Of a stretch of 64,000 nt of DNA, positions 53,804 through 62,609 are shown piece after piece. Numbering within the stretch: the stretch's first letter is position 1; every line of letters begins with the position of its first letter. The position numbers and the translations under genes were made by a program. The stretch is from NCBI RefSeq assembly GCF_023074055.1, contig NZ_JADPKR010000081.1:62001-126000 (forward strand), read 5' to 3'. This stretch comes from Bradyrhizobium sp. 141 (GTDB lineage Bacteria; Pseudomonadota; Alphaproteobacteria; Rhizobiales; Xanthobacteraceae). The notes beneath the pieces are model-generated. The model ran no database searches. It had not been told where the DNA came from and saw only the letters and a program-made list of their open reading frames with translations.

Positions 53804-54934
53804 ATGAAGATCGCCGTTGCCAAGGAAATCGATCCGTCGGAGCCGCGGGTCGCCGCTTCGCCTGATACGGTGAAGAAGTTTAAGGCGTTGGGCGCCGAGA
53901 TCGCCGTCGAGCCGGGCGCTGGCCTCAAGTCGGGCCTGCCGGATTCCGAATTCACCGCCGTGGGCGCCATCGTCAGCGCAGACGCGCTGAAGGATGCCGA
54001 CATCATCATCAAGGTGAAGCGTCCCGAGGCGTCGGAGCTTTCGCAGTACAAGCGCGGCGCGCTCGTCATCGCCATCATGGATCCCTATGGCAACGAGGCC
54101 GCGCTGAAGACGATCGCCGATGCCGGCGTCTCCGCCTTCGCGATGGAGCTGATGCCGCGCATCACGCGCGCACAGGTGATGGACGTGCTGTCCTCGCAGG
54201 CGAACCTTGCCGGTTACCGCGCCGTGATCGAGGGCGCCGAGGCCTTCGGGCGCGCCTTTCCGATGATGATGACGGCGGCCGGCACCGTGCCTGCCGCGAA
54301 GGTGTTCGTGATGGGCGTTGGCGTCGCCGGCCTCCAGGCGATCGCGACCGCGCGCCGTCTCGGCGCCATCGTGACCGCGACCGACGTGCGGCCCGCGACG
54401 AAAGAGCAGGTGGAATCGCTCGGCGCAAAGTTCCTCGCCGTCGAGGACGAGGAATTCAAGAACGCGCAGACCGCCGGCGGCTACGCCAAGGAGATGTCTC
54501 GGGAGTATCAGGCCAAGCAGGCCGCGCTCACCGCCGAGCACATCAAGAAGCAGGACATCGTGATCACGACCGCGCTGATTCCGGGCCGGCCCGCGCCGAA
54601 GCTCGTCTCTGGCGAGATGGTCAGGTCGATGAAGCCGGGCTCGGTGCTGGTCGATCTCGCCGTCGAGCGCGGCGGCAATGTCGAGGGCGCCAGGGCCGGC
54701 GAGGTCGTCGACCTCGATGGCATCAAGATCGTCGGCTACACCAACGTCGCCGGTCGCGTTGCGGCCTCGGCATCCAGCCTCTACGCGCGCAACCTGTTCT
54801 CCTTCATCGAGACCATGGTCGACAAGAAAGAGCAGAAGCTCGCCGTGAACTGGGACGACGAGCTCGTCAAGGCCACCGCCCTGACCAAGGACGGCGCCGT
54901 GATTCACCCGAACTTCCAGCCCAAGTCGGCTTAA
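53804..54934 (+). CDS. pntAA: NAD(P) transhydrogenase alpha subunit 1 (PntAA, NAD(H)-binding)
   Basis: 376 residues of the AlaDH/PNT family, with GGAGG six bases upstream of ATG 53804. The N-terminal lobe (MKIAVAKEIDPSEPRVAASP) and the NAD-binding lobe (VFVMGVGVAGLQAIATARRL) are visible. The C-terminal KLVSGEMVRSMKPGSVLVDL and VDLDGIKIVGYTN complete it. Together with PntAB and PntB it uses the proton gradient to reduce NADP+ with NADH. This is the split alpha form typical of alphaproteobacteria. First gene of the operon. Confidence 0.96.
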   Translation: MKIAVAKEIDPSEPRVAASPDTVKKFKALGAEIAVEPGAGLKSGLPDSEFTAVGAIVSADALKDADIIIKVKRPEASELSQYKRGALVIAIMDPYGNEAALKTIADAGVSAFAMELMPRITRAQVMDVLSSQANLAGYRAVIEGAEAFGRAFPMMMTAAGTVPAAKVFVMGVGVAGLQAIATARRLGAIVTATDVRPATKEQVESLGAKFLAVEDEEFKNAQTAGGYAKEMSREYQAKQAALTAEHIKKQDIVITTALIPGRPAPKLVSGEMVRSMKPGSVLVDLAVERGGNVEGARAGEVVDLDGIKIVGYTNVAGRVAASASSLYARNLFSFIETMVDKKEQKLAVNWDDELVKATALTKDGAVIHPNFQPKSA

Positions 54935-54955
54935 CTGGGTTTAAGGAGAGCTGCC

Positions 54956-55273
54956 ATGGAGCATGCTGCACAGGTCGTCGACCCCTTCATCTTCCGGCTG
55001 TCGATTTTCGTCCTCGCCGTCTTCGTCGGCTATTTCGTGGTGTGGTCGGTGACGCCGGCCCTGCACACGCCGCTGATGAGCGTGACCAACGCGATTTCCT
55101 CGGTGATCGTGGTCGGTGCGCTGCTCGCGGTTGGCGTCGGTATGGTTTCGAGCGGCTCGGGCTGGGCGCGCGGCTTCGGCTTCGTCGCGCTCATCTTCGC
55201 CTGCGTGAACATCTTTGGCGGCTTCCTTGTCACCCAGCGCATGCTGGCGATGTACAAGAAGAAGTCGAAGTAA
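54956..55273 (+). CDS. pntAB: NAD(P) transhydrogenase alpha subunit 2 (PntAB, membrane)
   Basis: 105 residues with three transmembrane helices: ~13-35 (RLSIFVLAVFVGYFVVWSV), ~45-65 (NAISSVIVVGALLAVGVGM), and ~72-92 (GFGFVALIFACVNIFGGFLV). It supplies part of the proton channel. RBS AAGGAGAG lies before the ATG. 21 bases separate it from pntAA. Confidence 0.95.
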   Translation: MEHAAQVVDPFIFRLSIFVLAVFVGYFVVWSVTPALHTPLMSVTNAISSVIVVGALLAVGVGMVSSGSGWARGFGFVALIFACVNIFGGFLVTQRMLAMYKKKSK

Positions 55274-55311
55274 GCGGCCACCTCGGGCTGATGGGATAAT
55301 GGGGACCTGAG

Positions 55312-56709
55312 ATGAGCGCCAACCTCTCTGCATTTTTGTATCTCGTGGCGGGAGTGCTGTTCATCCTGTCGCTGCGCGGGCTGTCGAGCCCGGCTTCGTC
55401 GCGCCAGGGCAATCTGTTCGGCATGATCGGCATGGCGATCGCGGTCGTCACCACGCTGGCGAGCCGTCCGCCGGCCGACGGCGTGGCCTGGTTGCTGGTC
55501 ATCCTCGCGGTCGCCATCGGCGGCGGCATCGGCGCGGTAATCGCCCGCCGCGTGCCGATGACCTCGATGCCGGAACTGGTCGCCGCCTTCCACTCGCTGG
55601 TCGGCATGGCCGCGGTGCTGGTCGCCGCCGGCGCGTTCTACGCGCCCGAGGCCTTCGACATCGGCACCCCCGGCAACATCCATCCGCAGAGCCTGATCGA
55701 GATGTCGCTCGGCGTCGCCATCGGCGCGCTGACCTTCACCGGTTCGGTGATCGCGTTCCTGAAGCTGTCCGCGCGGATGAGCGGTGCGCCGATCATTCTG
55801 CCTGCCCGCCACATCATCAACATCGCGCTCGCCGTGGCGCTGGTGTTCTTCGTCGTTCGCCTCGTCCTTACCGGCGGCGCGTTCGACTTCTGGATGATCG
55901 TCATCCTGGCGCTGGCGCTCGGCGTGCTCATGATCATCCCGATCGGCGGCGCCGACATGCCGGTCGTGATCTCGATGCTGAACTCCTATTCCGGCTGGGC
56001 CGCCGCCGGCATCGGCTTCACACTCGGCAATTCCGCGCTGATCATCACCGGCGCGCTGGTCGGCTCCTCGGGCGCGATCCTGTCCTACATCATGTGCCAC
56101 GCGATGAACCGGTCCTTCATCTCGGTCATCCTCGGCGGCTTCGGCGGTGAGACTGCCGCGGCCGGCGGTGGTGGCGGCGAGCAGAAGCCGGCCAAGCTCG
56201 GCTCGGCTGATGACGCGGCCTTCATCATGAAGAACGCGCAGAAGGTCATCATCGTGCCCGGCTACGGCATGGCTGTGGCGCAGGCCCAGCATGCGCTACG
56301 CGAGATGGGCGACATTCTGAAGAAGGAAGGCGTCGAGGTGAAATACGCCATTCACCCGGTTGCAGGCCGCATGCCCGGCCACATGAACGTGCTGCTGGCT
56401 GAAGCCAACGTGCCCTATGACGAGGTGTTCGAGCTCGAGGACATCAACTCCGAATTCGCGCAGGCCGACATCGCCTTCGTAATCGGCGCCAACGACGTCA
56501 CCAATCCGGCGGCCGAAGAGGACAAGACCTCGCCGATCTACGGCATGCCCGTGCTTCAGGTCTGGAAGGCCGGCACCGTGATGTTCATCAAGCGCTCGCT
56601 CGCCTCCGGTTATGCCGGCATCGACAATCCGCTGTTCTATCGCGACAACACCATGATGCTGCTCGGCGACGCCAAGAAGGTCACCGAGAACATCGTCAAG
56701 GCGATGTAG
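55312..56709 (+). CDS. pntB: NAD(P) transhydrogenase beta subunit (PntB)
   Basis: 465 residues. Eight or nine transmembrane helices (LSAFLYLVAGVLFILSL onward) are followed by the NADP(H)-binding domain at ~285-465, with IVPGYGMAVAQAQHALREM, HPVAGRMPGHMNVLLAEANV and FVIGANDVTNPAAEED. This domain exchanges hydride with PntAA. The last gene of the operon, 38 bases after pntAB. Regulation is not apparent. Confidence 0.96.
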   Translation: MSANLSAFLYLVAGVLFILSLRGLSSPASSRQGNLFGMIGMAIAVVTTLASRPPADGVAWLLVILAVAIGGGIGAVIARRVPMTSMPELVAAFHSLVGMAAVLVAAGAFYAPEAFDIGTPGNIHPQSLIEMSLGVAIGALTFTGSVIAFLKLSARMSGAPIILPARHIINIALAVALVFFVVRLVLTGGAFDFWMIVILALALGVLMIIPIGGADMPVVISMLNSYSGWAAAGIGFTLGNSALIITGALVGSSGAILSYIMCHAMNRSFISVILGGFGGETAAAGGGGGEQKPAKLGSADDAAFIMKNAQKVIIVPGYGMAVAQAQHALREMGDILKKEGVEVKYAIHPVAGRMPGHMNVLLAEANVPYDEVFELEDINSEFAQADIAFVIGANDVTNPAAEEDKTSPIYGMPVLQVWKAGTVMFIKRSLASGYAGIDNPLFYRDNTMMLLGDAKKVTENIVKAM

Positions 56710-56764
56710 CGCGCGAAGGCAACGGACCGTGGCCATCAATAGGGAATGGCACCGGTCCCATCGC

Positions 56765-56899
56765 ATGCCACTGAAGGCGACGCGCGAGCAGCGTGTTGCA
56801 TGGCACGCCGCCCACAAGGTGGCGTGCGGCTGCCGCGACGTTCCGGCGAGCCTTCGGCCCGAGGTCATGAAATTGCTGCGGAGCCGTCGCAAGCCCTGA
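56765..56899 (+). CDS. Small basic protein with KATREQR motif
   Basis: 44 residues: MPLKATREQRVAWHAAHKVA, then CGCRDVPASLRPEVMKLLRS. The frame is followed within 23 bases by the alpha/beta hydrolase gene. Small proteins with a KATxxQRxAWH start and a CxCR cluster occur, to my memory, in other Bradyrhizobium genomes. The Cys pair with nearby His could bind metal. The RBS is weak. A small but plausible gene. Confidence 0.45.
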   Translation: MPLKATREQRVAWHAAHKVACGCRDVPASLRPEVMKLLRSRRKP

Positions 56900-56921
56900 G
56901 CCGAAAGGCTTGCTGCGTATC

Positions 56922-57719
56922 ATGACCATCTTCAAGTGGATCGCCGTCCTGCTGGTGACCGTCTATTGCGCCGGTCTGCTCATGCTGTATGTCCGGCAGC
57001 GCGGGATGCTGTTTCCGATCCCGCCCGTTGGTCGCACCGCTCCCGATGTCGCGGGCCTCCCGGAAGCGGAAGAGCACATCCTGACCACGTCGGACGGCGA
57101 GAAGATCATCGGCTGGCACGTGCCGGCAAAGCCCGGCCGTCCCGTGATCCTGTACTTTCCGGGCAATGGTGATTTTCTCGCCGGCCGTGTCAGCCGCTTC
57201 AAGGCGATGACGGCGGATGGTACCGGCCTCGTCGCGCTGTCCTATCGCGGCTATGCCGGCTCGAGCGGTGCGCCGAGCGAACAGGGCCTGCTGCGCGATG
57301 CCGCAGCCGCCTACGCCTTCACCACTGCGCGCTACGGAGCGGAACGAATCGTCGCCTGGGGCTTTTCGCTCGGCACAGGCGTGGCAGTTGCCATCGCCTC
57401 GGAGCATCGCGTTGGAAAGCTCATCCTGGAGGCGCCCTATACGTCGACGGCCGACATCGCGGCGTCATCGTTCTGGTTCGTTCCAGTCCGGCTTCTGATG
57501 CGCGATCCGTTTCACTCGGACGAGCGCGTCGCGCGCGTCACTGTGCCGCTCCTCGTGATGCATGGCACCAATGATCTTGCCATTCCGATCGCGTTCGGAG
57601 AGCGTCTGTTCGCACTCGCCCATGAGCCCAAGCGGTTCGTTCGCATGGTGGGCGGCGGGCACGACAATCTCGATCAACATGGCGCAATCGAAACGGCGAG
57701 AGATTTTATTGGCAGTTGA
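56922..57719 (+). CDS. Membrane-anchored alpha/beta hydrolase
   Basis: 265 residues from ATG 56922; TTG 56910 is an alternative. An N-terminal transmembrane helix (WIAVLLVTVYCAGLLMLYV) is followed by the hydrolase fold of the ABHD17/BAAT-like type. The nucleophile is Ser149 in GFSLG, the acid is in MHGTNDLAIP, and the base His is in GGGHDNLDQHG. The family contains esterases, thioesterases and depalmitoylases. The substrate is unknown. Its 3' end overlaps the antiporter start by 41 bases, suggesting coupled expression. Confidence 0.82.
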   Translation: MTIFKWIAVLLVTVYCAGLLMLYVRQRGMLFPIPPVGRTAPDVAGLPEAEEHILTTSDGEKIIGWHVPAKPGRPVILYFPGNGDFLAGRVSRFKAMTADGTGLVALSYRGYAGSSGAPSEQGLLRDAAAAYAFTTARYGAERIVAWGFSLGTGVAVAIASEHRVGKLILEAPYTSTADIAASSFWFVPVRLLMRDPFHSDERVARVTVPLLVMHGTNDLAIPIAFGERLFALAHEPKRFVRMVGGGHDNLDQHGAIETARDFIGS

Positions 57720-59151
57720 CGGTTTGTTTGCACGTGGCGGTACCGCGCTCGCCGTCTTCTGCTTGATGCTTCTGCCGCAGCATGCGTTTGCGGCAACCGG
57801 GCTCGATGGCGCGGCGATGCGCTGGCCTCATGCGCTGCCCTTTGCCGGCCTGTTGCTGTCGATCGCGCTGGGGCCGCTGCTGGTTCCAAAGATCTGGCAT
57901 CATCACTACGGCAAGATCAGTGCGGCGTGGGCGCTGCTGGCACTCACCGCGCTCGTCGTCTTCGCCGGAAGCGCGGTGACGCTGGCGGCCCTCGTCCATG
58001 CCATGCTCGCCGAATATCTCGGCTTCATCGTGCTGCTGTTCGCGCTCTATGTCGTGGCCGGCGGCATCCTGATCACCGGCGACATCAAGGCGACGCCGGC
58101 GACCAATTTGGGTATCCTCGCGCTCGGCACATTGGGGGCGAGCATCGTCGGGACCACGGGGGCCGCGATGATCCTGATCCGTCCCTTGATCCGCGCCAAC
58201 CGGCCGCGGCGCCACAACGCCCATGTCGTCATCTTCTTCATCATCCTGGTCGCCAATGTCGGCGGCGCGCTGAGTCCGCTTGGCGATCCCCCGCTGTTCG
58301 TCGGCTTCCTGCACGGCATCGACTTCTTCTGGACCACGCGGACGATCTGGTTGCAGACCGCGATCGTGGCCGGACTGCTGCTCGCCATCTTCCTCGCCAT
58401 TGACGTCTGGCGCTTCCGCAGCGAGCCGCCGCCCGGCGACGCCGGCTCCGCGCAGCCGGTCCGCATCCGCGGCCTCGTCAATCTGGTGCTGATCGCGGCC
58501 CTCGTCGCGAGCCTTCTCGCATCGGCGATGTGGAAGCCCGGCATTGCGTTCGACATTCTCGGTACCAAGCTGGAACTCGAGGATGTCGTGCGCAATCTGG
58601 CGCTGCTGGCGATCGCGGCGTTGTCGGTGTGGCTGACGCCCGACGAGCACAGGCAGGCCAACGGCTTCACCTGGGAGCCGATCCGCGAGGTCGCAAAGCT
58701 GTTCGCGGGTATTTTCGTCGCCATCATCCCGGTCATTGCCATGCTCAATGCCGGCCATCATGGTGCATTCGCCTGGCTGTTGTCGGCGGTGACGGGGCCG
58801 GACGGTGCGCCGCGCGAGGTCGCATATTTCTGGTTCACCGGACTGATGTCCGCGTTCCTCGACAATGCGCCGACCTATCTGTTGTTCTTCGAGCTCGCCG
58901 GCGGCGACCCGCAAGTGCTGATGCATCAGCTCTCGGGCACGCTCGCCTCGATCTCCATGGGGGCCGTCTACATGGGGGCGCTGACCTATATCGGCAACGC
59001 ACCGAACTTCATGGTGAGCAGCATTGCCGGCGAGAACGGCATCAAAATGCCGAGCTTCTTCGGCTATCTCCTGCGCGCCGGCGCCGTGCTGATTCCCCTG
59101 TTCCTGCTGCTGACGCTGCTGCCGGTGGCGCCCATCCTGCACTGGCATTGA
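57679..59151 (+). CDS. Na+/H+ antiporter-like membrane transporter (NhaD/CitMHS-type)
   Basis: About 490 residues from ATG 57679, which lies within the end of the hydrolase gene. There are at least 11 transmembrane helices. Recognisable segments are LGTLGASIVGTTGAAMILIR, LVANVGGALSPLGDPPLFVG and LMSAFLDNAPTYLLFFELAG, which match the ion-transporter superfamily used by NhaD antiporters and CitMHS carriers. Na+/H+ exchange is the more likely role, by family. The true start could be one of the codons after the hydrolase stop. The next gene is ChaA. Confidence 0.82.
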   Translation: MAQSKRREILLAVDGLFARGGTALAVFCLMLLPQHAFAATGLDGAAMRWPHALPFAGLLLSIALGPLLVPKIWHHHYGKISAAWALLALTALVVFAGSAVTLAALVHAMLAEYLGFIVLLFALYVVAGGILITGDIKATPATNLGILALGTLGASIVGTTGAAMILIRPLIRANRPRRHNAHVVIFFIILVANVGGALSPLGDPPLFVGFLHGIDFFWTTRTIWLQTAIVAGLLLAIFLAIDVWRFRSEPPPGDAGSAQPVRIRGLVNLVLIAALVASLLASAMWKPGIAFDILGTKLELEDVVRNLALLAIAALSVWLTPDEHRQANGFTWEPIREVAKLFAGIFVAIIPVIAMLNAGHHGAFAWLLSAVTGPDGAPREVAYFWFTGLMSAFLDNAPTYLLFFELAGGDPQVLMHQLSGTLASISMGAVYMGALTYIGNAPNFMVSSIAGENGIKMPSFFGYLLRAGAVLIPLFLLLTLLPVAPILHWH

Positions 59152-59200
59152 ATCTGGCGCCTGATTTGGTACTGCTCATTGAAGCAAATGGAAGCGGTGG

Positions 59201-60298
59201 ATGAGCGCGCATAGTCCGATGCCCCGGTCGGCCTGGATTTTTCCGGCGTTCGCCGTGCTGTTGTTCGCGGTTGTCAGCGCGACGGGCTACGTGTTCACGC
59301 TCTCGCCGAGCGGGCTCGTCTTCGCCATCGTCCTGCTGGTCGTCCTGTTCGGCGCGGTGTTCGCCGCGGTTCATCATGCCGAGGTGATCGCTGAGCGGGT
59401 CGGCGAACCCTATGGCACGCTGGTGCTGACGCTCTCGGTGACCATCATCGAGGTGGCTCTGATCACCACGATCATGCTGGGCGACAAGCCCGCGCCGGCA
59501 TTGGCGCGCGACACCGTGTTCGCCGTGGTCATGATCGTCTGCAACGGCCTCGTCGGGCTCTGCATCTTCATCGGCGGCCTGCGCTATCGCGAGCAGGGTT
59601 TTCAGCTGTCCGGCGCCAACGTCTATCTCAGCGTCCTGTTCGCGCTCGCGACCATCACGCTGATCATGCCGAACTACACCACCACCACGCCCGGGCCGGT
59701 CTATTCGACAATTCAACTCGGTTTCGTCGATGTGGTCACGCTCGCGCTGTACGGGGTGTTCCTCTACACCCAGACCGTCCTGCACAAGGATTACTTCGTT
59801 CACGAGCGGCCGGACGGCGGCAGCGGCGAGGCGCATCAGTCGGGCAGGATGCTGCTGCTCAGTGTCGTGCTGCTGCTGGTTGCGCTGCTGGCGGTCGTGC
59901 TGCTCGCCAAGAAATTCTCGCTGGTCGTCGACGCCGTCGCGGCCAAGATCGGCGCGCCGCCGGCCTTTACCGGACTTCTGGTCGCGCTCCTGATCCTGAT
60001 GCCGGAAGGCCTCGCGGCCGTCTCGGCGGCCCGCAAGAACGACCTCCAGAAGAGCATCAACCTCGCGCTGGGCTCGTCGCTGGCGACCATAGGGCTGACC
60101 ATCCCGGCGGTCGGCGTAGCCACTTACGCGCTCGACAAGGAGCTCGAGCTCGGCCTCAACGCTCAGGGCAGCGTGCTTTTGCTCCTGACCTTCTTCCTGA
60201 GCATGCTGACCTTCGGCACGGGCAGGACCAATGTCCTGTTCGGACTGGTCCATATGGTGGTATTTGTAGTCTACGTGTTCATGGTCTTCGTGCCCTGA
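59201..60298 (+). CDS. chaA: Ca2+/H+ (Na+/H+) antiporter ChaA
   Basis: 365 residues with about 11 transmembrane helices. The CaCA-family signatures are GEPYGTLVLTLSVTIIEVAL (first alpha repeat, with the conserved Glu in TIIEVAL) and LMPEGLAAVSAARKNDLQKS with INLALGSSLATIGLTIP (second). It exchanges Ca2+ or Na+ for protons in the inner membrane. It follows the NhaD-type gene by 49 bases, a coherent cation-homeostasis cluster. Confidence 0.9.
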   Translation: MSAHSPMPRSAWIFPAFAVLLFAVVSATGYVFTLSPSGLVFAIVLLVVLFGAVFAAVHHAEVIAERVGEPYGTLVLTLSVTIIEVALITTIMLGDKPAPALARDTVFAVVMIVCNGLVGLCIFIGGLRYREQGFQLSGANVYLSVLFALATITLIMPNYTTTTPGPVYSTIQLGFVDVVTLALYGVFLYTQTVLHKDYFVHERPDGGSGEAHQSGRMLLLSVVLLLVALLAVVLLAKKFSLVVDAVAAKIGAPPAFTGLLVALLILMPEGLAAVSAARKNDLQKSINLALGSSLATIGLTIPAVGVATYALDKELELGLNAQGSVLLLLTFFLSMLTFGTGRTNVLFGLVHMVVFVVYVFMVFVP

Positions 60299-60318
60299 AG
60301 CGCGATAGGGGAGTTCCG

Positions 60319-60603
60319 ATGCTTGCCGCCAAGTCCGAGGTTCAGGTCGAAAATGAGGAGGTCCGGGTGACGGAATGGCGCCTTCCGCCCGGCGGCGCCA
60401 CCGGGCACCACACCCACGGCATGGACTACGTCATTGTTCCCGTCGTCGCGGGGGAGATGACCATCGTGGCGCCCGGCGGCGAGCGTTCCAAGGCGCAGCT
60501 TGCGGCCGGGAAATCCTATTTCCGCAAGGCCGGCGTCCAGCATGACGTAGTTAACGAAACCTCAACCGAGATCGTGTTCCTTGAGATCGAGCTAAAGCCG
60601 TAA
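60319..60603 (+). CDS. Small cupin-domain protein
   Basis: 94 residues with GGGGAG upstream. A single cupin barrel: VTEWRLPPGGATGHHTHGMD provides the first motif (His-His-x-His) and VQHDVVNETSTEIVFLEIEL the second. Metal binding is expected through the histidines. The function is unknown. It lies 20 bases after chaA, so it is probably in the same transcript. Confidence 0.85.
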   Translation: MLAAKSEVQVENEEVRVTEWRLPPGGATGHHTHGMDYVIVPVVAGEMTIVAPGGERSKAQLAAGKSYFRKAGVQHDVVNETSTEIVFLEIELKP

Positions 60604-60696
60604 GTCCGGCGCTACCCACTTGCCATCGATCCGTCGCAGTTGATCCCTTACAATGCCCCAAAGTTCCCGCATCAGATCGCGCGGGGAGTGGCCGGA

Positions 60697-61653
60697 ATGC
60701 TGAAATACCTCGCTAAAATCTCGATGGATATTTTCCCCTCGGTGCTCGCCACGATCATCGGGGCTTACATCGTTAACCACTACATCAACGCCAAGCCGGC
60801 GGCTGATGCCCCTGCGGCCGTCGTGGCACCGGCCGACGCCGGCAAGAACGGCAAGCCCGCCGATGTCGCCAATCTCCCGGCGCCCGGCGTCAAGGCCAAA
60901 GGCATTCCCGAGAAGAGTGTGACGGACAAGCCGGCGGCTGAGAAGGCTGCCGATCAGCCGGTCGTCGAGCGTAAGGCTGCGGATGTGACACCGGCCGAGG
61001 CCAGTCCGCGCGGCAAGCCGTCGGCGCGCGAGAAGGCGGCCGCCAAGTCTACGCCGACGTCGAGCCCGGCCGTCACTGCAGCCGCTCCCGCTGCCCCGGT
61101 GACGGAGGCCAATTCGGCGCCGGCTGCGACCCCCGACGCCAACGATCTCGTGCGTGCCGCAATCGAGCGCCTGCGCAAGACGCCTGAAGGCAAGTCGTCC
61201 GAAGGCAAGTCCGCTGAGGCCAGATCTTCCGAAACCAAGCCCGCCGAGGTTCGGCCGTCCGAGGCCAAATCAGCCGAGAGGCCGCCAGAGCCTGCGGTGC
61301 GGGAAGCCGCCCGCACGCCGGAGGCCCCGCGGGTCATCAGTACGGAGCCGTCTACGGTCCGTCCGCTGCCGCCGCCGATCACGGTATCGACGCCCTCATC
61401 CGAGGCCTATGGCAGTGATGGCTCCTCGTCGGCCAATCCGCCCTACACGGCCTCGGTCAGCAACGACGATCCGAATCGGATGACGCCGCCGGCTGACATT
61501 CCCGTGCCGATGATCGCGCCGCCGCTCGATCTGCGCGCCGACGCCGGCGCCTCCTTGCCGCGGCCGAAGAAGACCAATGTCGCCGACGAGATGCTCTCGG
61601 GCATGAAGTCGATGTTCCACTCCGTTCTGCCGAAGAGCGCCACCCCCGATTAA
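60697..61653 (+). CDS. Membrane-anchored Pro/Ala-rich hypothetical protein
   Basis: 318 residues from ATG 60697, with GGGGAG upstream. An N-terminal transmembrane helix (ISMDIFPSVLATIIGAYIVN) is followed by ~270 residues of low-complexity Ala/Pro/Ser/Lys/Glu sequence with SSEGKSAEAR-like repeats (around residues 165-210). The end is a short amphipathic helix (VADEMLSGMKSMFHSVLPKS). It may be a periplasm-spanning or scaffold protein. No family was recognised. The frame upstream to 60640 is less likely. Confidence 0.6.
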   Translation: MLKYLAKISMDIFPSVLATIIGAYIVNHYINAKPAADAPAAVVAPADAGKNGKPADVANLPAPGVKAKGIPEKSVTDKPAAEKAADQPVVERKAADVTPAEASPRGKPSAREKAAAKSTPTSSPAVTAAAPAAPVTEANSAPAATPDANDLVRAAIERLRKTPEGKSSEGKSAEARSSETKPAEVRPSEAKSAERPPEPAVREAARTPEAPRVISTEPSTVRPLPPPITVSTPSSEAYGSDGSSSANPPYTASVSNDDPNRMTPPADIPVPMIAPPLDLRADAGASLPRPKKTNVADEMLSGMKSMFHSVLPKSATPD

Positions 61654-61680
61654 GACAGCGCCTGCGCTGCGCCCAAATCG

Positions 61681-62331
61681 TCAGCCGCCGACGCGGGCGA
61701 GGCCGCTGCGCGCGGCGTCGTCGCGTGGGCGAAGCGAGACAGCCCTGGTGTAGGACGCCGCTGCCTTGGCCTTGTCGCCCAGCCGCTCATAGGCCTGTCC
61801 GCGCGTGGTCCAGACCTGCGCGTTGTGCGGATCGGCCTCAGAGGCCTCATCCAGATCGGCTGCGGCCTCCTTGACCTTGCCGAGCGCGAGATAGCTGGTG
61901 GCGCGACCGAGCAGCGGCTCGACCTTCTGCGGGTTGAGCCCGCTCGCAGCGGTGAAATCGGCGATCGCGAAATCGTGCTGGTTATTGCCCTGATAGATCA
62001 GGGCGCGGCCATAGAGCGCCTGCGCATTGTAGGGATCGAGTCCGACGGCGCGATTGAACTCGTCGAGCGCTGCCGCGGTCTCGCCTGACTTCGCCAGGGA
62101 TTGCGCTTTTGCGGTGTGGGCCTGAGCTTCGGTGACATTGCCGGCGCTCACCGCGCTCTCAGCGGGCGCGGCCGCCTTGGGTGCTTCCTGAGGCTTGTCC
62201 TTCTCCGGCATCAGCGATCCCAGATCGAAGGAGCAGCCGCACAGCGCAATCCCCATCAAAGCCAGCGCGAACGGCCGCTGCCAGATCTGGCGTAGCCGTG
62301 CCAAGCCGCGCTCGGGGAAAGGGGAAGCCAT
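61681..62331 (-). CDS. TPR-repeat lipoprotein
   Basis: 216 residues. The lipobox IALCGC places the lipidated Cys near residue 33, after a basic N-terminus. Three tetratricopeptide repeats cover ~85-205 (GETAAALDEFNRAVGLDPYN, HDFAIADFTAASGLNPQKVE, KVKEAAADLDEASEADPHNA and KAKAAASYTRAVSLRPRDDA). It resembles NlpI-like scaffolds. The linker before the repeats is Pro/Ala-rich. The function is inferred only as protein binding at the envelope. Confidence 0.83.
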   Translation of the reverse strand: MASPFPERGLARLRQIWQRPFALALMGIALCGCSFDLGSLMPEKDKPQEAPKAAAPAESAVSAGNVTEAQAHTAKAQSLAKSGETAAALDEFNRAVGLDPYNAQALYGRALIYQGNNQHDFAIADFTAASGLNPQKVEPLLGRATSYLALGKVKEAAADLDEASEADPHNAQVWTTRGQAYERLGDKAKAAASYTRAVSLRPRDDAARSGLARVGG

Positions 62332-62350
62332 CTACGGTTCGCTCGCGCTA

Positions 62351-62497
62351 GAGCATGATCCGGACCCGAAGGGCCGCGTTAGCGAAAAGTGTGAAGCGGT
62401 TTTCCCTCGCGACAAACGCGGAACGCGTTTGCGCGGAGATCATGCTCAAGCAACAAACTAAAGCGCGATGATCATTCGTCCTAGTCTCATCGCGCTT
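62351..62497. repeat. Dispersed element, copy 3 (GCATGATC / AAGCGCGATGA type)
   Basis: GCATGATC (62353-62360) pairs with GATCATGC (62438-62445); AAGCGCGATGA (62461-62471) pairs with CATCGCGCTT (62488-62497). It contains GGACCCGAAGGGCCGCGTTAG and the CGCGTTTGCGCGGAGATCATG block shared with copy 1. It lies 20 bases before the TPR gene start, so it is in that gene's promoter region. Confidence 0.8.
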
Positions 62498-62609
62498 CAG
62501 CGCCGTATCGGTGGTGTCCCGTCCCAGAAAGGCACCGCTCACAAACAATAACGCGGGCCAGGGGCCCGCGTCATCGGAAACTGAAATCTTGCTAAATGCG
62601 GTAGGTAGG

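Noticed and set aside
55030..56292. A 420-residue minus-strand frame opposite pntAB/pntB
   Set aside because: Composition is Asp/Arg/His-rich without structure, and it overlaps two clearly identified transhydrogenase subunits.
57706..59148. A 480-residue minus-strand frame opposite the antiporter gene
   Set aside because: An antisense shadow of a membrane protein; polar Arg/Gln/Asp composition is typical of reversed transmembrane codons.
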